A stretch of DNA of 64,000 nt from Bog-473 sp963738135 (GCA_963738135.1 CAVTVK010000003.1:310001-374000), one strand, 5' to 3'; counted from the first letter of the stretch, positions 8,285-18,770 are shown. The notes: generated by a model not told the origin, from the sequence alone. Made by a program: numbers and translations.

Positions 8285-8319
8285 CGGATGACCGTGCCGA
8301 GGGCCCGGAACAACCCAGC

Positions 8320-9288
8320 CTAATGGGCACCGATCCGGACGCCCGGCTCCGAGGTGTCGCGGACCAGCGGGGCGGGCAGCGCCTCGGGGGCGTGGTACGT
8401 GCAGGCCAGGAACGTCTGCACGGCGCCGATCACCAGTGCGGTGGCGCCCACGATATGGAGCTCCACCAGGAGCGCCGGCAAGTGGGTGAAGTACTGCGTG
8501 TACCCGACGGCCGCCTGCGCCACCATCACCACCATCAAGAGGCGGGCGGCCCGACGAACCCGCTCGGGGGTGTCGACCATGTGGATGGCCACCACCAGGC
8601 CGATGGTGACGCCGATGAGCAGGAGAGCCAGACTCGAGTGGAGCTCGGCCATGTCGCGCAGCGCAATGGGGATCCGCTTGGCCACCTGCTGACCTGAGGC
8701 ATCGCCCGCGTGCGGTCCGGCGCCGGTGGTGGCGGTGCCGGCGGCGATCACCAGCGCCAGGATGGCGAGGGCACCGTAGAAGAGCCGAATCAGTGGCCGG
8801 GGCACCAGCAGGTGCGCCGACCCCGGGGCGTAGTCGCGCGGCGAGCGGTGCACGAGCACCACGGCGTCGACGAGGAGGAGCATGGTGACGAAGAAGTGCA
8901 CCATGACCAGGTAGGGGTTGAGCTTGGTGTAGACGACGATCCCGCCCAGGACGGCCTGGGCCAGGACGCCGGCCACCAGCCCGCCGCTGAGCCAGATCAG
9001 GTCACGCCGGCGCGGGCTGCGGAAGACCGACCCGAGGAGGGCCGCGATCACGGCCACGGTGAGGACGACGGTCACCAGGCGGTTGCCGAATTCGACGAGG
9101 CCGTGGAACTGCAGGGCCGGGGTCAGGTGGCCGACCGAGCATTCGGGCCAGTCGGCGCAGCCGAGGCCGGACCCGGTCAGGCGGACGGCCGCCCCGGTCA
9201 GGACGATGAGCGCCGTCATGACCAGGGCCAGGACATTGAGCCGGTGGCTGAGAGAGGGCGAGACAGTGGGGGTACGGCGCCGCGACAC
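8320..9288 (-). CDS. ctaA: Haem A synthase (CtaA/Cox15 family)
   Basis: Polytopic membrane enzyme that oxidises the C8 methyl of haem O to a formyl group, making haem A for cytochrome aa3 oxidase. About eight hydrophobic segments are visible. Landmark residues are the extracytoplasmic TGSGLGCADWPEC cysteine pair, the haem-ligand His regions FHGLVEFGNR and MVHFFVTM, GPHAGD, and the second-half ELHSSLALL and ELHIVGA, matching two four-helix halves. GTG at 9288 gives 322 residues and leaves 67 bp to the divergent ctaB; starts further upstream would overlap ctaB. Divergent expression from one control region is likely. Confidence 0.92.
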   Translation of the reverse strand: MSRRRTPTVSPSLSHRLNVLALVMTALIVLTGAAVRLTGSGLGCADWPECSVGHLTPALQFHGLVEFGNRLVTVVLTVAVIAALLGSVFRSPRRRDLIWLSGGLVAGVLAQAVLGGIVVYTKLNPYLVMVHFFVTMLLLVDAVVLVHRSPRDYAPGSAHLLVPRPLIRLFYGALAILALVIAAGTATTGAGPHAGDASGQQVAKRIPIALRDMAELHSSLALLLIGVTIGLVVAIHMVDTPERVRRAARLLMVVMVAQAAVGYTQYFTHLPALLVELHIVGATALVIGAVQTFLACTYHAPEALPAPLVRDTSEPGVRIGAH

Positions 9289-9355
9289 TCCGGGCAAGCG
9301 TACCGGCGCCCGTCGCCTGGTCCTGGGCGAGGTTCCGGCCGTAGGCTGGCCGCGC

Positions 9356-10291
9356 ATGTCCATTGACGCGCCTGTCCTGTCGGGCCGGCGAGCCAAATGG
9401 TCGCGGTCGACCGTCGGGGCCTATGTCGCCCTGACCAAGCCCCGGATCATTGAGCTCCTGCTGGTCACGACGCTGCCCACCATGGTGGTGGCCCAGCGCG
9501 GCCTGCCCCCGGTGTGGCTCATGGTGGCCACCCTGGCCGGTGGCGCGCTGGCGGCAGGCGGGGCCAACGCCATCAACATGGTGGTGGACCGCGACATCGA
9601 CCGCCTGATGAACCGGACCAAGAACCGTCCGTTGGTGACCGGCGCCATGACGCCCACCGCGGCCCTGGTCTTCGCGCTCGCACTCGAGGTGGCGGCCTTC
9701 GTCGAGCTGTGGCTGGCCGTCAATCTCCTCTCGGCCGTGCTGGCGATCTCGGCCACCTTGTTCTACGTCTTCGTGTACACCCTGTGGCTCAAGCGCCGCT
9801 CGACGCAGAACATCGTGATCGGGGGCGCGGCGGGCGCGGTGCCGGTCCTGGTCGGGTGGGCCGCCGTCACCGACAGCCTGGCGTGGGCGCCGGTGGTGCT
9901 CTTCGCCATCATCTTCATCTGGACGCCGCCCCACTTCTGGTCCCTGGCCGTCCGCTACAAGGAGGACTATCGAGCGGCGGACGTGCCGATGCTCCCGGTC
10001 GTGGCTTCCATGAAGCGCACCACGACCGAGATCGTCTATTACACCGTGGCACTCGTTGCGGTGTCGTTCCTCTTCGGTCCGGTGGCCCACCTGGGCTGGA
10101 TCTACATGGTCACCGCGGCGGTGCTCGGCGCCGGCTTCCTCTACATGGTGACTCGGTTGTGGGGGCTGGCCCAGAGCGACCGGGCGACCGGCCGCGACGC
10201 CATGCGCGTCTTCGGGTACTCCATCACCTACCTGACCGTGCTGTTCGTGGCGATGGCGGGCGACGTACTCATCTCCAACCACCTTCACTAG
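9356..10291 (+). CDS. ctaB: Protohaem IX farnesyltransferase (haem O synthase)
   Basis: UbiA-family membrane prenyltransferase that adds farnesyl to haem B to give haem O, the substrate of CtaA. 311 residues with about nine TM segments. The Mg2+-diphosphate-binding loop NMVVDRDIDRLMNRTKNRPL carries the DxxxD motif, and a second conserved loop, WTPPHFWSLAVRYKEDY, is typical of CtaB. ATG at 9356 (MSIDAPVLSGRRAKW) is preferred because earlier starts would run into the divergent ctaA. A thioredoxin-like gene follows after 12 bp and is probably co-transcribed. Confidence 0.95.
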   Translation: MSIDAPVLSGRRAKWSRSTVGAYVALTKPRIIELLLVTTLPTMVVAQRGLPPVWLMVATLAGGALAAGGANAINMVVDRDIDRLMNRTKNRPLVTGAMTPTAALVFALALEVAAFVELWLAVNLLSAVLAISATLFYVFVYTLWLKRRSTQNIVIGGAAGAVPVLVGWAAVTDSLAWAPVVLFAIIFIWTPPHFWSLAVRYKEDYRAADVPMLPVVASMKRTTTEIVYYTVALVAVSFLFGPVAHLGWIYMVTAAVLGAGFLYMVTRLWGLAQSDRATGRDAMRVFGYSITYLTVLFVAMAGDVLISNHLH

Positions 10292-10303
10292 CGTCGTCGC
10301 AGT

Positions 10304-10951
10304 ATGAGTGACGCCGTACCTCCTGAACCGCCGTCGGCGGCCGTCCCGGCGCCCGAGCCGGCGCCGGTGGTTCGTCCGCCCAGGAAGCGGTTCATCTTCA
10401 TCGGCCTGGGCATCGGGCTCCTGATCATCGTCGTCATCGGATTGACGACCAGCCTCGGCACCACTCCGAGCACGAACAGCGCGCCCCAAGAGGGTGGGCC
10501 GGTTCCGTCCTTCACCGCCACCAACATCGGCCCCTCCGGCTCGTCGCAGGTCTCGGTGCCCTCCGACGGGGGTGGGAACGGCACGCCGGCGGTGTTGCTC
10601 TTCTTCGGGGCGTGGTGCGCCAGCTGCCACCAGGAGCTCCCTCCGCTGGCACAGGCCGCGCAGCAGCAACATCGCTCCGGAGGCGCGCTCTCGAAGATCC
10701 GGGTCATCGGCGTGGACAGTTTCGACAAGACCTCGACGGCCAAGACATTCATCCACAACGAGGGGATCACGTTTCCGGTGGCGTCCGACCCTGGTGCCGG
10801 GATCACCAGCGGGCTGTTCTTCTTCCGCGGCGACCCCTACGCAGTGTTCGTCAACGGCGACGGCACGATCGACAAGATCGTGGCTGGCGCCCAGCTGACG
10901 CCGTCGTCCTTCACCGCCGACGAGCGCGCGCTCCTGCCGAGCGCCACGTAG
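10304..10951 (+). CDS. Membrane-anchored TlpA/ResA-like thioredoxin
   Basis: 215 residues: a Pro/Ala-rich cytoplasmic start, one TM segment (FIFIGLGIGLLIIVVIGL, about residues 28-46), then an extracytoplasmic thioredoxin fold with WCASC as the CxxC active site (about residue 104). Later strands DKIVAGAQLTPSS fit a TlpA/AhpC-like domain. Proteins of this type reduce cysteines for cytochrome c or copper-site assembly. Position directly behind ctaB suggests a role in cytochrome oxidase maturation, but that is context only. The fold's cis-Pro region is present (FPVASDPGAGITSGLFFF) although the loop is atypical. Confidence 0.8.
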   Translation: MSDAVPPEPPSAAVPAPEPAPVVRPPRKRFIFIGLGIGLLIIVVIGLTTSLGTTPSTNSAPQEGGPVPSFTATNIGPSGSSQVSVPSDGGGNGTPAVLLFFGAWCASCHQELPPLAQAAQQQHRSGGALSKIRVIGVDSFDKTSTAKTFIHNEGITFPVASDPGAGITSGLFFFRGDPYAVFVNGDGTIDKIVAGAQLTPSSFTADERALLPSAT

Positions 10952-10979
10952 GCGGAGGGCGCGGGGAGTCGAGGCGGCG

Positions 10980-12417
10980 TCAGGCCGTGACGACCTGGGT
11001 GGCCGCGACGGTCGAACGGCGATCGAGCCCGACGAAGGCGATCGCTGTGGCCAGCAGCGCCAACACGACACCGAACGTGAACGCGTCCGTGACGCCCCCG
11101 ACGAAATTGGTCGAGTCGTTCGGCGCCGCCGCCACGATGGCGGTCATGATGCCGAGCCCGATGGAGCCACCGGCGACGTTGCACATGTAGACCACGCCAC
11201 CGGCCAGGCTGGCCCGCGCCTGGTCCAGCGACGTGACGCCGGCAGTGGTGACCGAGGAAAAGAAGAAGCCGACGCCGATGCCGAGGAGGAGCAAGCCGGG
11301 CAACAGCGAGACGTAGTCGGGATGGGCAGGCAGGAGGGCCAGGAGCACCATGCCGATCGTGATGCAAGCGGCGCCACCGGAGACGGAGATGCGGGCACCG
11401 ATGCGCGCGTAGAGGGGACCGGCGATGAGCGAGACGATGGCGTAGGTCACCATCATGGGAAGCAACCCCAATCCGGCCATGAGCGGGTCGTAGCCGAACA
11501 CTTTGATCATGATCTGCGGCACGTAGAGCAGGACGCCGAAGAACACCGGCCCTATGCACAGCACGCACCCGCAGGCGGCCAGGAAATCGCGGTTGCGCAT
11601 GACGTCGCGAGGCAGCAGGGCGTTGTCGCGGGGACGGCGCTGCAAGAACGCGAAGGCGAAGACGAGGATGACAGCGGCGGCGACGAGAAGCTCGACCCCG
11701 ACGCTGCTCCAGCCCCACGAACTCGAGAAGTCGAGGGCGAGCAGCGAGCGCGATCAGTCCGATGCTGAGGGTGGCCACGCCCCCGTAGTCCAACCGTTGT
11801 CCGGGCTGCACCGGTTTGTCGTGCGGGATCGTCCACAGCGTCGCGGCGACGGCCAGCCCGGCAATGGGGAGGTTGACGAAGAAGATCCAGCGCCAACTGA
11901 GGGCCTGGGTCAACGCCCCACCCACCAAGGGCCCGATGGCGTTCCCGAGCCCGGCCGCGGCGATGATCAGCCCGCCGGCCAGGCCCGCCCGCGACTCGGG
12001 CAGGATCTCGAAGGTCAGTCCGAGGATGGCCGGCCACATCATGGCGCCACCGATGCCCATCAGCCCCCGGAAGATGATCAGGGTCAGCACGCCGGGGGCC
12101 AGGCCGCAGGCGAGCGAGAACAGGGCGAAGATGGCCGCGCCGATGAGGAAGACCCGACGCCGGCCGAACATGTCGGCCAGCCGGCCGCCGGTGACGATAG
12201 CGACGCCGAAGATCAGCGCGTAGGCGTTGATGACCCACTGCACCGTGGACAGACTGGCGTGCAGGTCGTTCTCCATGGTCGGGATGGCCACGCTGAAGGC
12301 CGTGAAGTCGTTGGCGATCGTGATCACGGCCAGCCCCATGGCCACCAGCGCCAGGACCGTACGCCGGGTGAGCCAGCCCGCGTCCGCCGCGCTCTCGCCG
12401 CCTCCCTCCGCACCCAC
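10980..12417 (-). CDS. MFS drug:H+ antiporter, DHA2-like 14-TM (frameshifted in this sequence)
   Basis: Efflux transporter resembling EmrB/QacA. The N-terminal half shows ANDFTAFSVAIPTMENDL (TM1), TVQWVINAYALIFGVA (TM2), the motif-A loop GGRLADMFGRRR and the TM5 region GNAIGPLVGGALTQALSWRW. The second half (from about 11645) continues with LPRDVMRNRDF and the remaining helices. The halves are joined by an extra base near 11753: the intervening sequence reads LALDFSSSWGWSSVGVELLV in the second frame. GTG at 12417 sits behind GAAGGA and is preferred to the earlier GTG at 12441, which overlaps the permease gene. Substrate unknown. Confidence 0.85.
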
Positions 12418-12431
12418 GGAATTTCCTTCGG

Positions 12432-13187
12432 CTATTCCCACCTGAAGGTGAAGGCCGCGGCAACGGGCGCTGCGACGGCCCAGACGGCCAGTACCGCCCA
12501 GGATTCGGCCGGTACGGCGGCGCCGCTGCCCAGCGTGGCGTGCAAGGCCGTCGAGAGGGCGGCGGCCGGCAGCAGCTTGGCGAAGTCGGCCAGTCCGCTC
12601 GGAAGCTTGGCCAGCGGCACGATCATGCCGCCCAGCAGCAGGAGGATGAGATAGAGGCCGTTGGCTGCGGCCAGGTTCACCTCGGCGCGCAGGGTGCCGG
12701 CCATGAGGAGGCCGATGCCGGCGAAGGCGGCCGAGCCGAGGAGGATGGCGCCGACGGCACCGGCCACCGCGACGGTGCCGCCCCCGCCCGGGTTCCAGCC
12801 CAGGGCCAGCCCGACAGGGAGGAGCACGGCGGCCTGCAGGAGTTCGACCGCAACGATGGTGATGATCTTGGCGCCGAGCAGGCGCGGGCGGCCGAGGGGC
12901 GTGGCACCGAGACGCTTGAGCACCCCGTAGCCGCGCTCGAAGCCGGTGGCGATGCCGAGCGAGACCATCGCCGTCGACATGACGGCGAGGGACAGGATGC
13001 CCGGCACGAAGAAGTTGGCCGGCGTCGAGGTCGGCGTGGACACCACCGAGACCTTGGAGAAGAAGACGAGGAAGACCACGGGGATGCCGAGCGTCAACAG
13101 GAGCGTCTCACCGCGTCGCAGCGTCATGTGGACTTCGGCGCCGGTCTGGGCAGTGAGCGGCCGCAGGGCGTCGGCAGTCGTACTCAT
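12432..13187 (-). CDS. ABC-2 type exporter permease
   Basis: 251 residues with six TM segments and the ABC-2 layout: cytoplasmic N-terminus (AEVHMTLRRGETLLLT), TM1, then ERGYGVLKRLGATPLGR (the conserved RLxxTP coupling-helix motif), and a run of TM segments including LYLILLLLGGMIVPLAKLPS. Such permeases export drugs, lipids or polysaccharide. The start ATG overlaps the ATPase stop as ATGA (13184-13187), so the two are translationally coupled. The 3' end lies just before the MFS gene, which is probably in the same transcript. Confidence 0.88.
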   Translation of the reverse strand: MSTTADALRPLTAQTGAEVHMTLRRGETLLLTLGIPVVFLVFFSKVSVVSTPTSTPANFFVPGILSLAVMSTAMVSLGIATGFERGYGVLKRLGATPLGRPRLLGAKIITIVAVELLQAAVLLPVGLALGWNPGGGGTVAVAGAVGAILLGSAAFAGIGLLMAGTLRAEVNLAAANGLYLILLLLGGMIVPLAKLPSGLADFAKLLPAAALSTALHATLGSGAAVPAESWAVLAVWAVAAPVAAAFTFRWE

Positions 13188-14208
13188 CGGGCCCGCCTCC
13201 GGCCACGCCGTCCGCGCCGGACCGAGTCCTCGTCCGCTGTCGGCGCCGCATCGGTCGGCGCGGTGGCGGCCGCCGCCCCCACCGTCTCGAAGTAGACGTC
13301 CTCGAGTGTCTTGCCCACCACCATGTCGGTCAGGGTGGCGCCGCGCGCCGCCAGGAAGTTCGCCACGCGCGGCGGTGACGGCCGGGGTCGCGACCTCGGG
13401 TGCCTCCATGCGGTAGCGGCCCGCCGCGAACTCGACGGCCGTGGTCCCCGGCCCTACGGCGCTGGCCAGCGCCGCCACGTCGAGGTCCGGGGGGGCGCCG
13501 AAGGTGATCGCCCGGGAGGCCTCGCCAGCGTCGGCGCCGGCGCCGGCGGTGAGACCGTGCGGTGTCCCCTCCCGCACGATCCGGCCGGCGGAGAGGATCA
13601 CGATGCGGTCGGCCATCTTCTCGGCTTCGCCCAACTCGTGAGTGGTGAGCACCACGCACACGTCCCTCTCCCGCAGCCCGGCCACCACGGACCGCACGGC
13701 GATGCGGCCCTCGGGGTCGACGCCGGCCGTCGGCTCATCGAGGAAGGCCACCTCGGGCCGTCCGACCAGAGCCAGGGCGAGGGACAGTCGTTGCTGCTCA
13801 CCGCCGGACAGGTGACGCCAAGGCGTGGCCGCGGCCGCGCGCAGGCCGACCAGGTCGAGGAGCTCGTCGGCCGGCACCGGGTCGGGGTAGTAGTCGGCGA
13901 AGAGCCGGAGGACGCGGCGCGGCCCGAGCATGGGGTAGACGCCGCCGCGCTGGAGCATGACGCCGACGCGGCCGCTCGAGCGCGGCGTGGTCGGCGATCG
14001 GGTCGAGACCGAGGACCCGGGCCTCGCCGGCCGCCGGGCGCCGGTAGCCCTCGAGCGTCTCGACGGTCGACGTCTTGCCGGCTCCGTTGGGGCCGAGGAC
14101 GACGAGCACTTCGCCCGACTCGGCGGCCAGATCGAGACCGTCGACCGCGGCGGGCGTGCCGGCGGGCCCGTAGCGCACGGTGAGGCCGGTGACCTCGACA
14201 GCTGGCAC
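13184..14208 (-). CDS. ABC exporter ATP-binding protein (two frameshifts in this sequence)
   Basis: Nucleotide-binding subunit partnered with the downstream ABC-2 permease. Walker A GPNGAGKTSTVETL is in the first frame (GTG start at 14208). An extra base near 13968 moves the rest to another frame, with the Q-loop MLQRGGVYP, signature HLSGGEQQRLSLALAL, Walker B VAFLDEPTAGVDP and switch His in LTTHELGEAEKM. A second slip near 13370 moves the C-terminal tail (VANFLAARGATLTDMVVGKT..LEDVYFETVG) again. The order and spacing of motifs are complete, so sequencing error is more likely than decay. The DrrA/CcmA-like tail LEDVYF is typical of drug and lipid exporters. Confidence 0.85.
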
Positions 14209-14234
14209 GGCGTCGCAGGCTACTTTGAGCAGGA

Positions 14235-15540
14235 GTGATCGATATCCGGGCGCTGCGGGCCGACCCCGATGCCGTCAAGGCCGCATTGGCGCCGTCGCGG
14301 CGTGGATGCGGCCGAGGTCGACGCCGTACTCGAGGCCGATACGGCGTGGAGCGCACGGTTGCGGGTCGCCGAGGTCATGCGGGCCGAAGTCAAGGAGCTC
14401 TCGCGCCTGGTGGGCCAGGCCAGGAAGGCGGGTGACGAGTCCCGGGTGGCCGAGCTCAGCGCGCGGAGCCGCCGGCTCGGGGACGACGAGCGGGTCGCCA
14501 CCGCCGAGGCCGACGCCTACCTGGAGCAGCGACAGACCGGGCTGCTCTACCTCCCCAACATCCCGGCCGACGACGCGCCCGACGGGATGGGCGAGGACGA
14601 CAACGTGGAAGTCCGCCGGTGGTGGCCCGGGCAGGACTCCGGGCGGCCGGAGCCCGGACGGGCGGAGCACCAAGAGGTCCCGCACTGGGAGATCGGCGAG
14701 TCGCTGCAGATCCTCGACATGGAGCGCGGCGCCCGGCTGGCCGGCTCCATGTTCCCGCTCTACCGGGGCCCCGGGGCGCGGCTCCTGCGGTCGCTGACCG
14801 CGTTCGCCATCGACCGCCACGCGCCGGCCTACGAGGAGATCCGGCCGCCCACGGTGGTGCTGACCGAGACCATGACCTCCACCGGCCACCTGCCCAAGTT
14901 CGCCGACGACGCCTACCACCTCGAGCGCGACGATCTGTGGCTCATCCCGACGGCCGAGGTGCCGCTGACGTCCATGCACCGGGGCGAGATCCTTGAGGAG
15001 TCCCAGCTCCCGCTGCGCTTCACCGCGGCCACGGCCTGCTACCGGCGCGAAGCGGGCTCGGCCGGGCGCGACACCCGGGGCCTGCTGCGGGTGCACGAGT
15101 TCGACAAGGTGGAGCTGTTCGCCTACACCACGCCCGAGGGTGCGCTCGAGGCGCAGGCCGACATTCTGGAGCGGGCCGAGTCGATGCTGCGCGAGCTCGA
15201 ACTGCCCTACCGGGTGCTCGACCTGTGTTGCGGCGACCTGGGCGGGTCGTCGGCCCGCACCTTCGACCTCGAGGTCTACGCACCCGGGGTCGACCGCTGG
15301 CTCGAGGTCAGCTCGGTCAGCTGGTTCCGCGACTACCAGGCCCGCCGGGCCAACGTGCGCTACCGGCCGGCCGGTGGCGGGGCGCTCCAGCTGGTGCACA
15401 CGGTGAACGGCTCGGCCCTGGCCTGGCCGCGGATCTGGGCCGCGCTGGTGGAGCACGGGCACCAGCCCGACGGGACGGTGCTGCTGCCCGAGTGCCTGGC
15501 GCCCTACCTCGGCGGGGAACTGCTGATCAAGGCCCCGTGA
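14235..15540 (+). CDS. serS: Seryl-tRNA synthetase (one frameshift in this sequence)
   Basis: Class II aminoacyl-tRNA synthetase that charges tRNA-Ser, cytoplasmic and essential. GTG at 14235 follows GAGCAGGA and opens MIDIRALRADPDAVKAALA. Near 14294 one extra C breaks the frame; the correct continuation RRGVDAAEVDAVLEADTAW is in the frame that runs to 15540. The N-terminal coiled-coil arm spans about residues 30-105. Class II motifs follow: motif 2 FRFTAATACYRREAGSAGRDTRG (shortened: CYRREAGSAGRDTRGLLRVH) and motif 3 region NGSALAWPRIWAALVE with the final Arg. An essential gene broken by one base is strong evidence of base-calling error in this assembly. Confidence 0.93.
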
Positions 15541-15541
15541 C

Positions 15542-16285
15542 GTGACGGTCACCGGCGTGGAAGGCACCGGGCCGAAGGAGCACTTCGGCTTCGGCGACAG
15601 GCTCGAGATCATCGCCGAGGAGAGCCGCCGCCTGAGCGACATCGTCGCCGGGCTCGACCTCGAGGCCAGGGTGCCCACGACGCCGGAATGGTCGGTGCGC
15701 GACCTGGCCCATCACATCGGTGAGGTCCAGTGGTACTGGGGTGAGAACGTGCGGGCGCAGAATGCCGAGGAGCGTTCCGGGGCCGAGCTCACCGCGCTGC
15801 CCGAGGACAACGACCTGCTGGCCTGGATGGGTTGGTGCACCTACTCCCTCCTCAGCGCCCTGCGTGAGGCCGGCCCCGATGCGCCGTGCTGGGCCTGGTG
15901 GCCCGAGCCCCACACGGCGGGCGCGGTGGGCCGGCACCAGGCCCAGGAGGTGTCGGTGCACCGGTGGGACGCCGAGGGCGTGGGCGGCGCGTCGGCGCCG
16001 CTGCATCCCGGGCTGGCCGACGACGGGGTCCCCGAGTTCATCGAGATCATGGTCGGCGCCGACCTCTCGTCGCTGCCGGGTGTCGTCACGCTGACGGCCG
16101 TCGACACCGGAGCGAGCTGGCGCGTCGCCGGGGAGGGGGCCGGGGACGGCCGCATCTCGGAGCTGCGCGCCTCGGCCTCCGACCTGGTGCTCATGCTCTA
16201 CCGGCGCCTCCCGGTGCCCGACGTCGCCGTCGAGGGTGATCCCGTCCTGGTGGCGGCGCTGCTCTCGCTCGCCGACACCCGATGA
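15542..16285 (+). CDS. Mycothiol-dependent maleylpyruvate isomerase-like (DinB-fold) protein
   Basis: 247 residues of the MDMPI/DinB four-helix family, whose members bind a divalent metal through three histidines and often use mycothiol. Visible are PEWSVRDLAHHIGEVQWYW (first His pair) and HQAQEVSVHRWDAE (further His), then a C-terminal alpha/beta domain (VTLTAVDTGASWRV). The GTG start lies 1 bp after the serS stop, and its own stop overlaps the next start as ATGA, so it sits in a tight serS-led operon. The substrate cannot be assigned; most family members are uncharacterised thiol transferases. The presence of a mycothiol-type enzyme supports an actinobacterial host. Confidence 0.75.
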   Translation: MTVTGVEGTGPKEHFGFGDRLEIIAEESRRLSDIVAGLDLEARVPTTPEWSVRDLAHHIGEVQWYWGENVRAQNAEERSGAELTALPEDNDLLAWMGWCTYSLLSALREAGPDAPCWAWWPEPHTAGAVGRHQAQEVSVHRWDAEGVGGASAPLHPGLADDGVPEFIEIMVGADLSSLPGVVTLTAVDTGASWRVAGEGAGDGRISELRASASDLVLMLYRRLPVPDVAVEGDPVLVAALLSLADTR

Positions 16286-17016
16286 CCGACCTGACCTTCT
16301 TGGGCACGGGCAACTTCGTCGCCCCGCCGGGCCGGTACTGGAACAGCTTCGTCATGGACACGTCCGTGCTCGTGGAGCCCTCGCCCACCGCCCTGCCCCA
16401 TCTGCGCCGTTGCGGGTTCGCCCTCGACGACATCGAGGTCGTCGTCGTGTCGCACTTCCACGCCGACCACTGCTTCGGCTGGCCCTTCCTCATCGGGGCG
16501 GCCGCCGAGACCGGTCGGGGGCGGACGCTCCATGTCGTGGGTCCGCCCGGGATTCAGGCCCACCTGGCTCAGCTGAACGAGGCCGGAGCCGTCGGCTCGC
16601 TGACCGCCATGGCGTACGCCAACCTGGACCTGCGCTTCGTGGAGGTCGACGGGAGCTGGCAGGAGGCCGGTCCGCTGCGCTTCCGGGCCGTCGAGGTCGT
16701 CCACGTCCCCTACCTGCGCTGTTTCGGCTACCTCTTCGACCGGGGCGACCGCGTGGTGGCCTACTCGGGGGACACCACGCCGTGCGCCGGGCTGACCGAG
16801 CTCGCCGCGCAGGCCGACGTCCTGGTGGTGGAGTGCAACGGGCGTCACACCCCGCCGGGGGTCCCGACGTCGCACATGGACGAGGAGTCGGTGCGCGCCC
16901 TGCAGGCCGCCCACCCCGACGTGCACCTGATCCTCACCCACCTGGGGGAGCAGGTGGACACCGCGTCGCTGTCCGGCGTCACCGTGCCGGACGACTTCGA
17001 GCGCCTGACGGTCTGA
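16282..17016 (+). CDS. MBL-fold metallo-hydrolase, RNase Z/arylsulfatase-like subgroup
   Basis: 244 residues. Zn ligands are seen in SHFHADHCFGW (HxHxDH, about residue 57), in GDT of VVAYSGDTTPCAGL (Asp), and in LILTHLGEQVD (final His). The order and the short length match the ElaC/RNase Z-like branch of metallo-beta-lactamases, which cleave phosphodiesters or sulfate esters. It lacks the long exosite arm of true RNase Z, so a general hydrolase is the safer name. The ATGA overlap with the preceding DinB-fold gene suggests co-translation. Confidence 0.82.
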   Translation: MTDLTFLGTGNFVAPPGRYWNSFVMDTSVLVEPSPTALPHLRRCGFALDDIEVVVVSHFHADHCFGWPFLIGAAAETGRGRTLHVVGPPGIQAHLAQLNEAGAVGSLTAMAYANLDLRFVEVDGSWQEAGPLRFRAVEVVHVPYLRCFGYLFDRGDRVVAYSGDTTPCAGLTELAAQADVLVVECNGRHTPPGVPTSHMDEESVRALQAAHPDVHLILTHLGEQVDTASLSGVTVPDDFERLTV

Positions 17017-17038
17017 CGATCGGGCCGGTGCGCCCAGC

Positions 17039-18770
17039 TCAGTACTGGGCGGCGCCCCCGACCACGGGCTCCACCAGGGCCTTGCCGCCCATGGATCCGT
17101 AGAAACCGGCGTCGCCGTAGTTGAAGACGCCACCGTCGGCGGCGATGACCCAGTACCCGCCCCCGTCGGTGGTGGCGGCCAGGCCCACGACGGGCGCCAT
17201 CAGGGACAGGCCGCCCAGGGAGCCCTGGAAGCCGGCATCGCCGTAGGTGAAGATGCCACCGTCGCTCGCCACCAGCCAGTAGCCGCCCCCGTCGCCGGTG
17301 GCGGCCATCCCGACCACCGGCCGGTTGAGCGCGAGGTTCCCGGCCGAGCCGTGGAACGCGGCGTCGCCGTAGCTGAAGACCCCGCCCCGCGAGGACACAA
17401 GCCAGTAGCCGTTCCCGGTGGCGTCCGCCGCGATGCCCACGACCGAACCGTCCACGGGCAGGCCGCCGCGTGAGCCGTGGAACGTCGGCGTCGCCGAAGC
17501 TGAAGATGCCGCCGTCGGACGCCACCTCCCAGTACCCGTTGCCGTCGGGCGTGGCGGCGATCCCGACGATCGGGGCGTTGAGCCGCTTGCCTCCCATGGA
17601 GCCGTAGAAGCGGGCGTCGCCGTAGTTGAAGACGCCGCCGTCGCTGGCCACCAACCAGTAGCCGCCGCCGTCGTGGGTCGGGGTCATCCCGACCACGGGC
17701 TGGTTGAGGCGGTGGCCGCCGGCCGAGCCGTCGAAGGCCGCGTCGCCGTAGCTGAAGACGCCACCGTCGGCCGCGGCCAGGTGGTAGCCGTGGCTCGAGA
17801 CGGCGCGCAGCGGGACGGCCTGGGTCCCGTTGGGGCCGGTGACCTCCAGCGTGGCGGTGAAGACGCCGAGGGACGGGGGCGTGAAGGTGATCGGGAGGTT
17901 GCAGGTCGCGCCCGCCGGAAGGTTGCAGTTCGTGCCGCCGAGCTGGAAGACCCCGTTCCCTCCGCTCAGGCTCGCCGTGATGTTCATGCCTTCGCCCGAC
18001 GCCCACAGCTCGATCGACGAGCGCTGCGGTCCGCTCCCCGGCAGTACCGAGGCGTTGACGCCGTAGGGGTAGACGCCGACGGGCAGCAACGGCACCTCCT
18101 GGGCCCAGGTGAAGTAGGGCGTGTCCACGGTGTCACCCCCGACGAACATCTGGGTGGTCGAGGGCCCGTAGCCCACGCCCATCAGGGCGGGCGCCTTGTA
18201 CTGCCCCAAAATGATGTCGCGGTGGCCCCAGCAGCCGCCCCCACCCGTGGGCGGGCAGGTCGAGTTGGTCCCGCCCGGGCCGTCGTCGTACATCCACATG
18301 GCCAACGACGTCACGAGGGAGGGCGAGGAGGAATAGTTGGCGCCACCCCCGTTGGCGTAGGGAGGGAAGCTCGGATCACGCTGGGCGTTGGCGCCCGCCT
18401 GGGCGTAGGCGTTCAGGTTGGCGGCGAGGCCCGGAATGGGTGCGAGGCCCCGATCGACCCGCTCGAGGTTGGTCAGGACGAAGAGCTGCTCGGGCGGGGT
18501 CAGCGAGGGCCAGTTGCTGGGCAGGCTCATGGGGCTCAACCCCTCCACCTGGCGGTCGCCGTAGAGGGTGGTCAGCCCGCTGGGGCAGTAGGGGCTGGGC
18601 GCCGCCACGCTGCCGCAGGGGCCCGAGTAGCCGGGCGCCGGCGAGATGTTCCCACCGGGGTTCTGGGGCGGAATGACGGCTGCACCTGCCCTTTCACCGC
18701 CCGCCGCTGGGAGGAACAGGACGGATACAGCGAGCGCCGCGCAGACGGCGGCCTTTCTGACAACTGACAA
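17039..18770 (-). CDS. Secreted CAP-domain protein with C-terminal DGGVF-type repeats (one frameshift)
   Basis: Signal peptide (VVRKAAVCAALAVSVLFLPA), then a CAP/SCP-like region about residues 80-240 (LFVLTNLERVDRGLAPI, AQAGANAQRDPSF, CWGHRDIILGQ), an Ig-like domain (VFQLGGTNCNLPAGATCNLP), and seven to eight repeats of about 39 residues, each GYWLVASDGGVFNYGD then F.GS.GG..L..PVVG. Such repeats likely form a beta-propeller and are frequent in Acidimicrobiia. One extra base near 17485 interrupts the fourth repeat; the pattern resumes in the other frame to 17039. TTG at 18770 is chosen because GAGGA lies about 10 bases upstream and the signal peptide starts directly; a GTG at 18842 is possible. 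Function unknown, probably at the cell wall. Confidence 0.78.

Noticed and set aside
10980..15540. Genuine pseudogene cluster (MFS, ABC ATPase, serS)
   Set aside because: Motifs are complete on both sides of each slip and serS is essential, so base-calling error is the better explanation.
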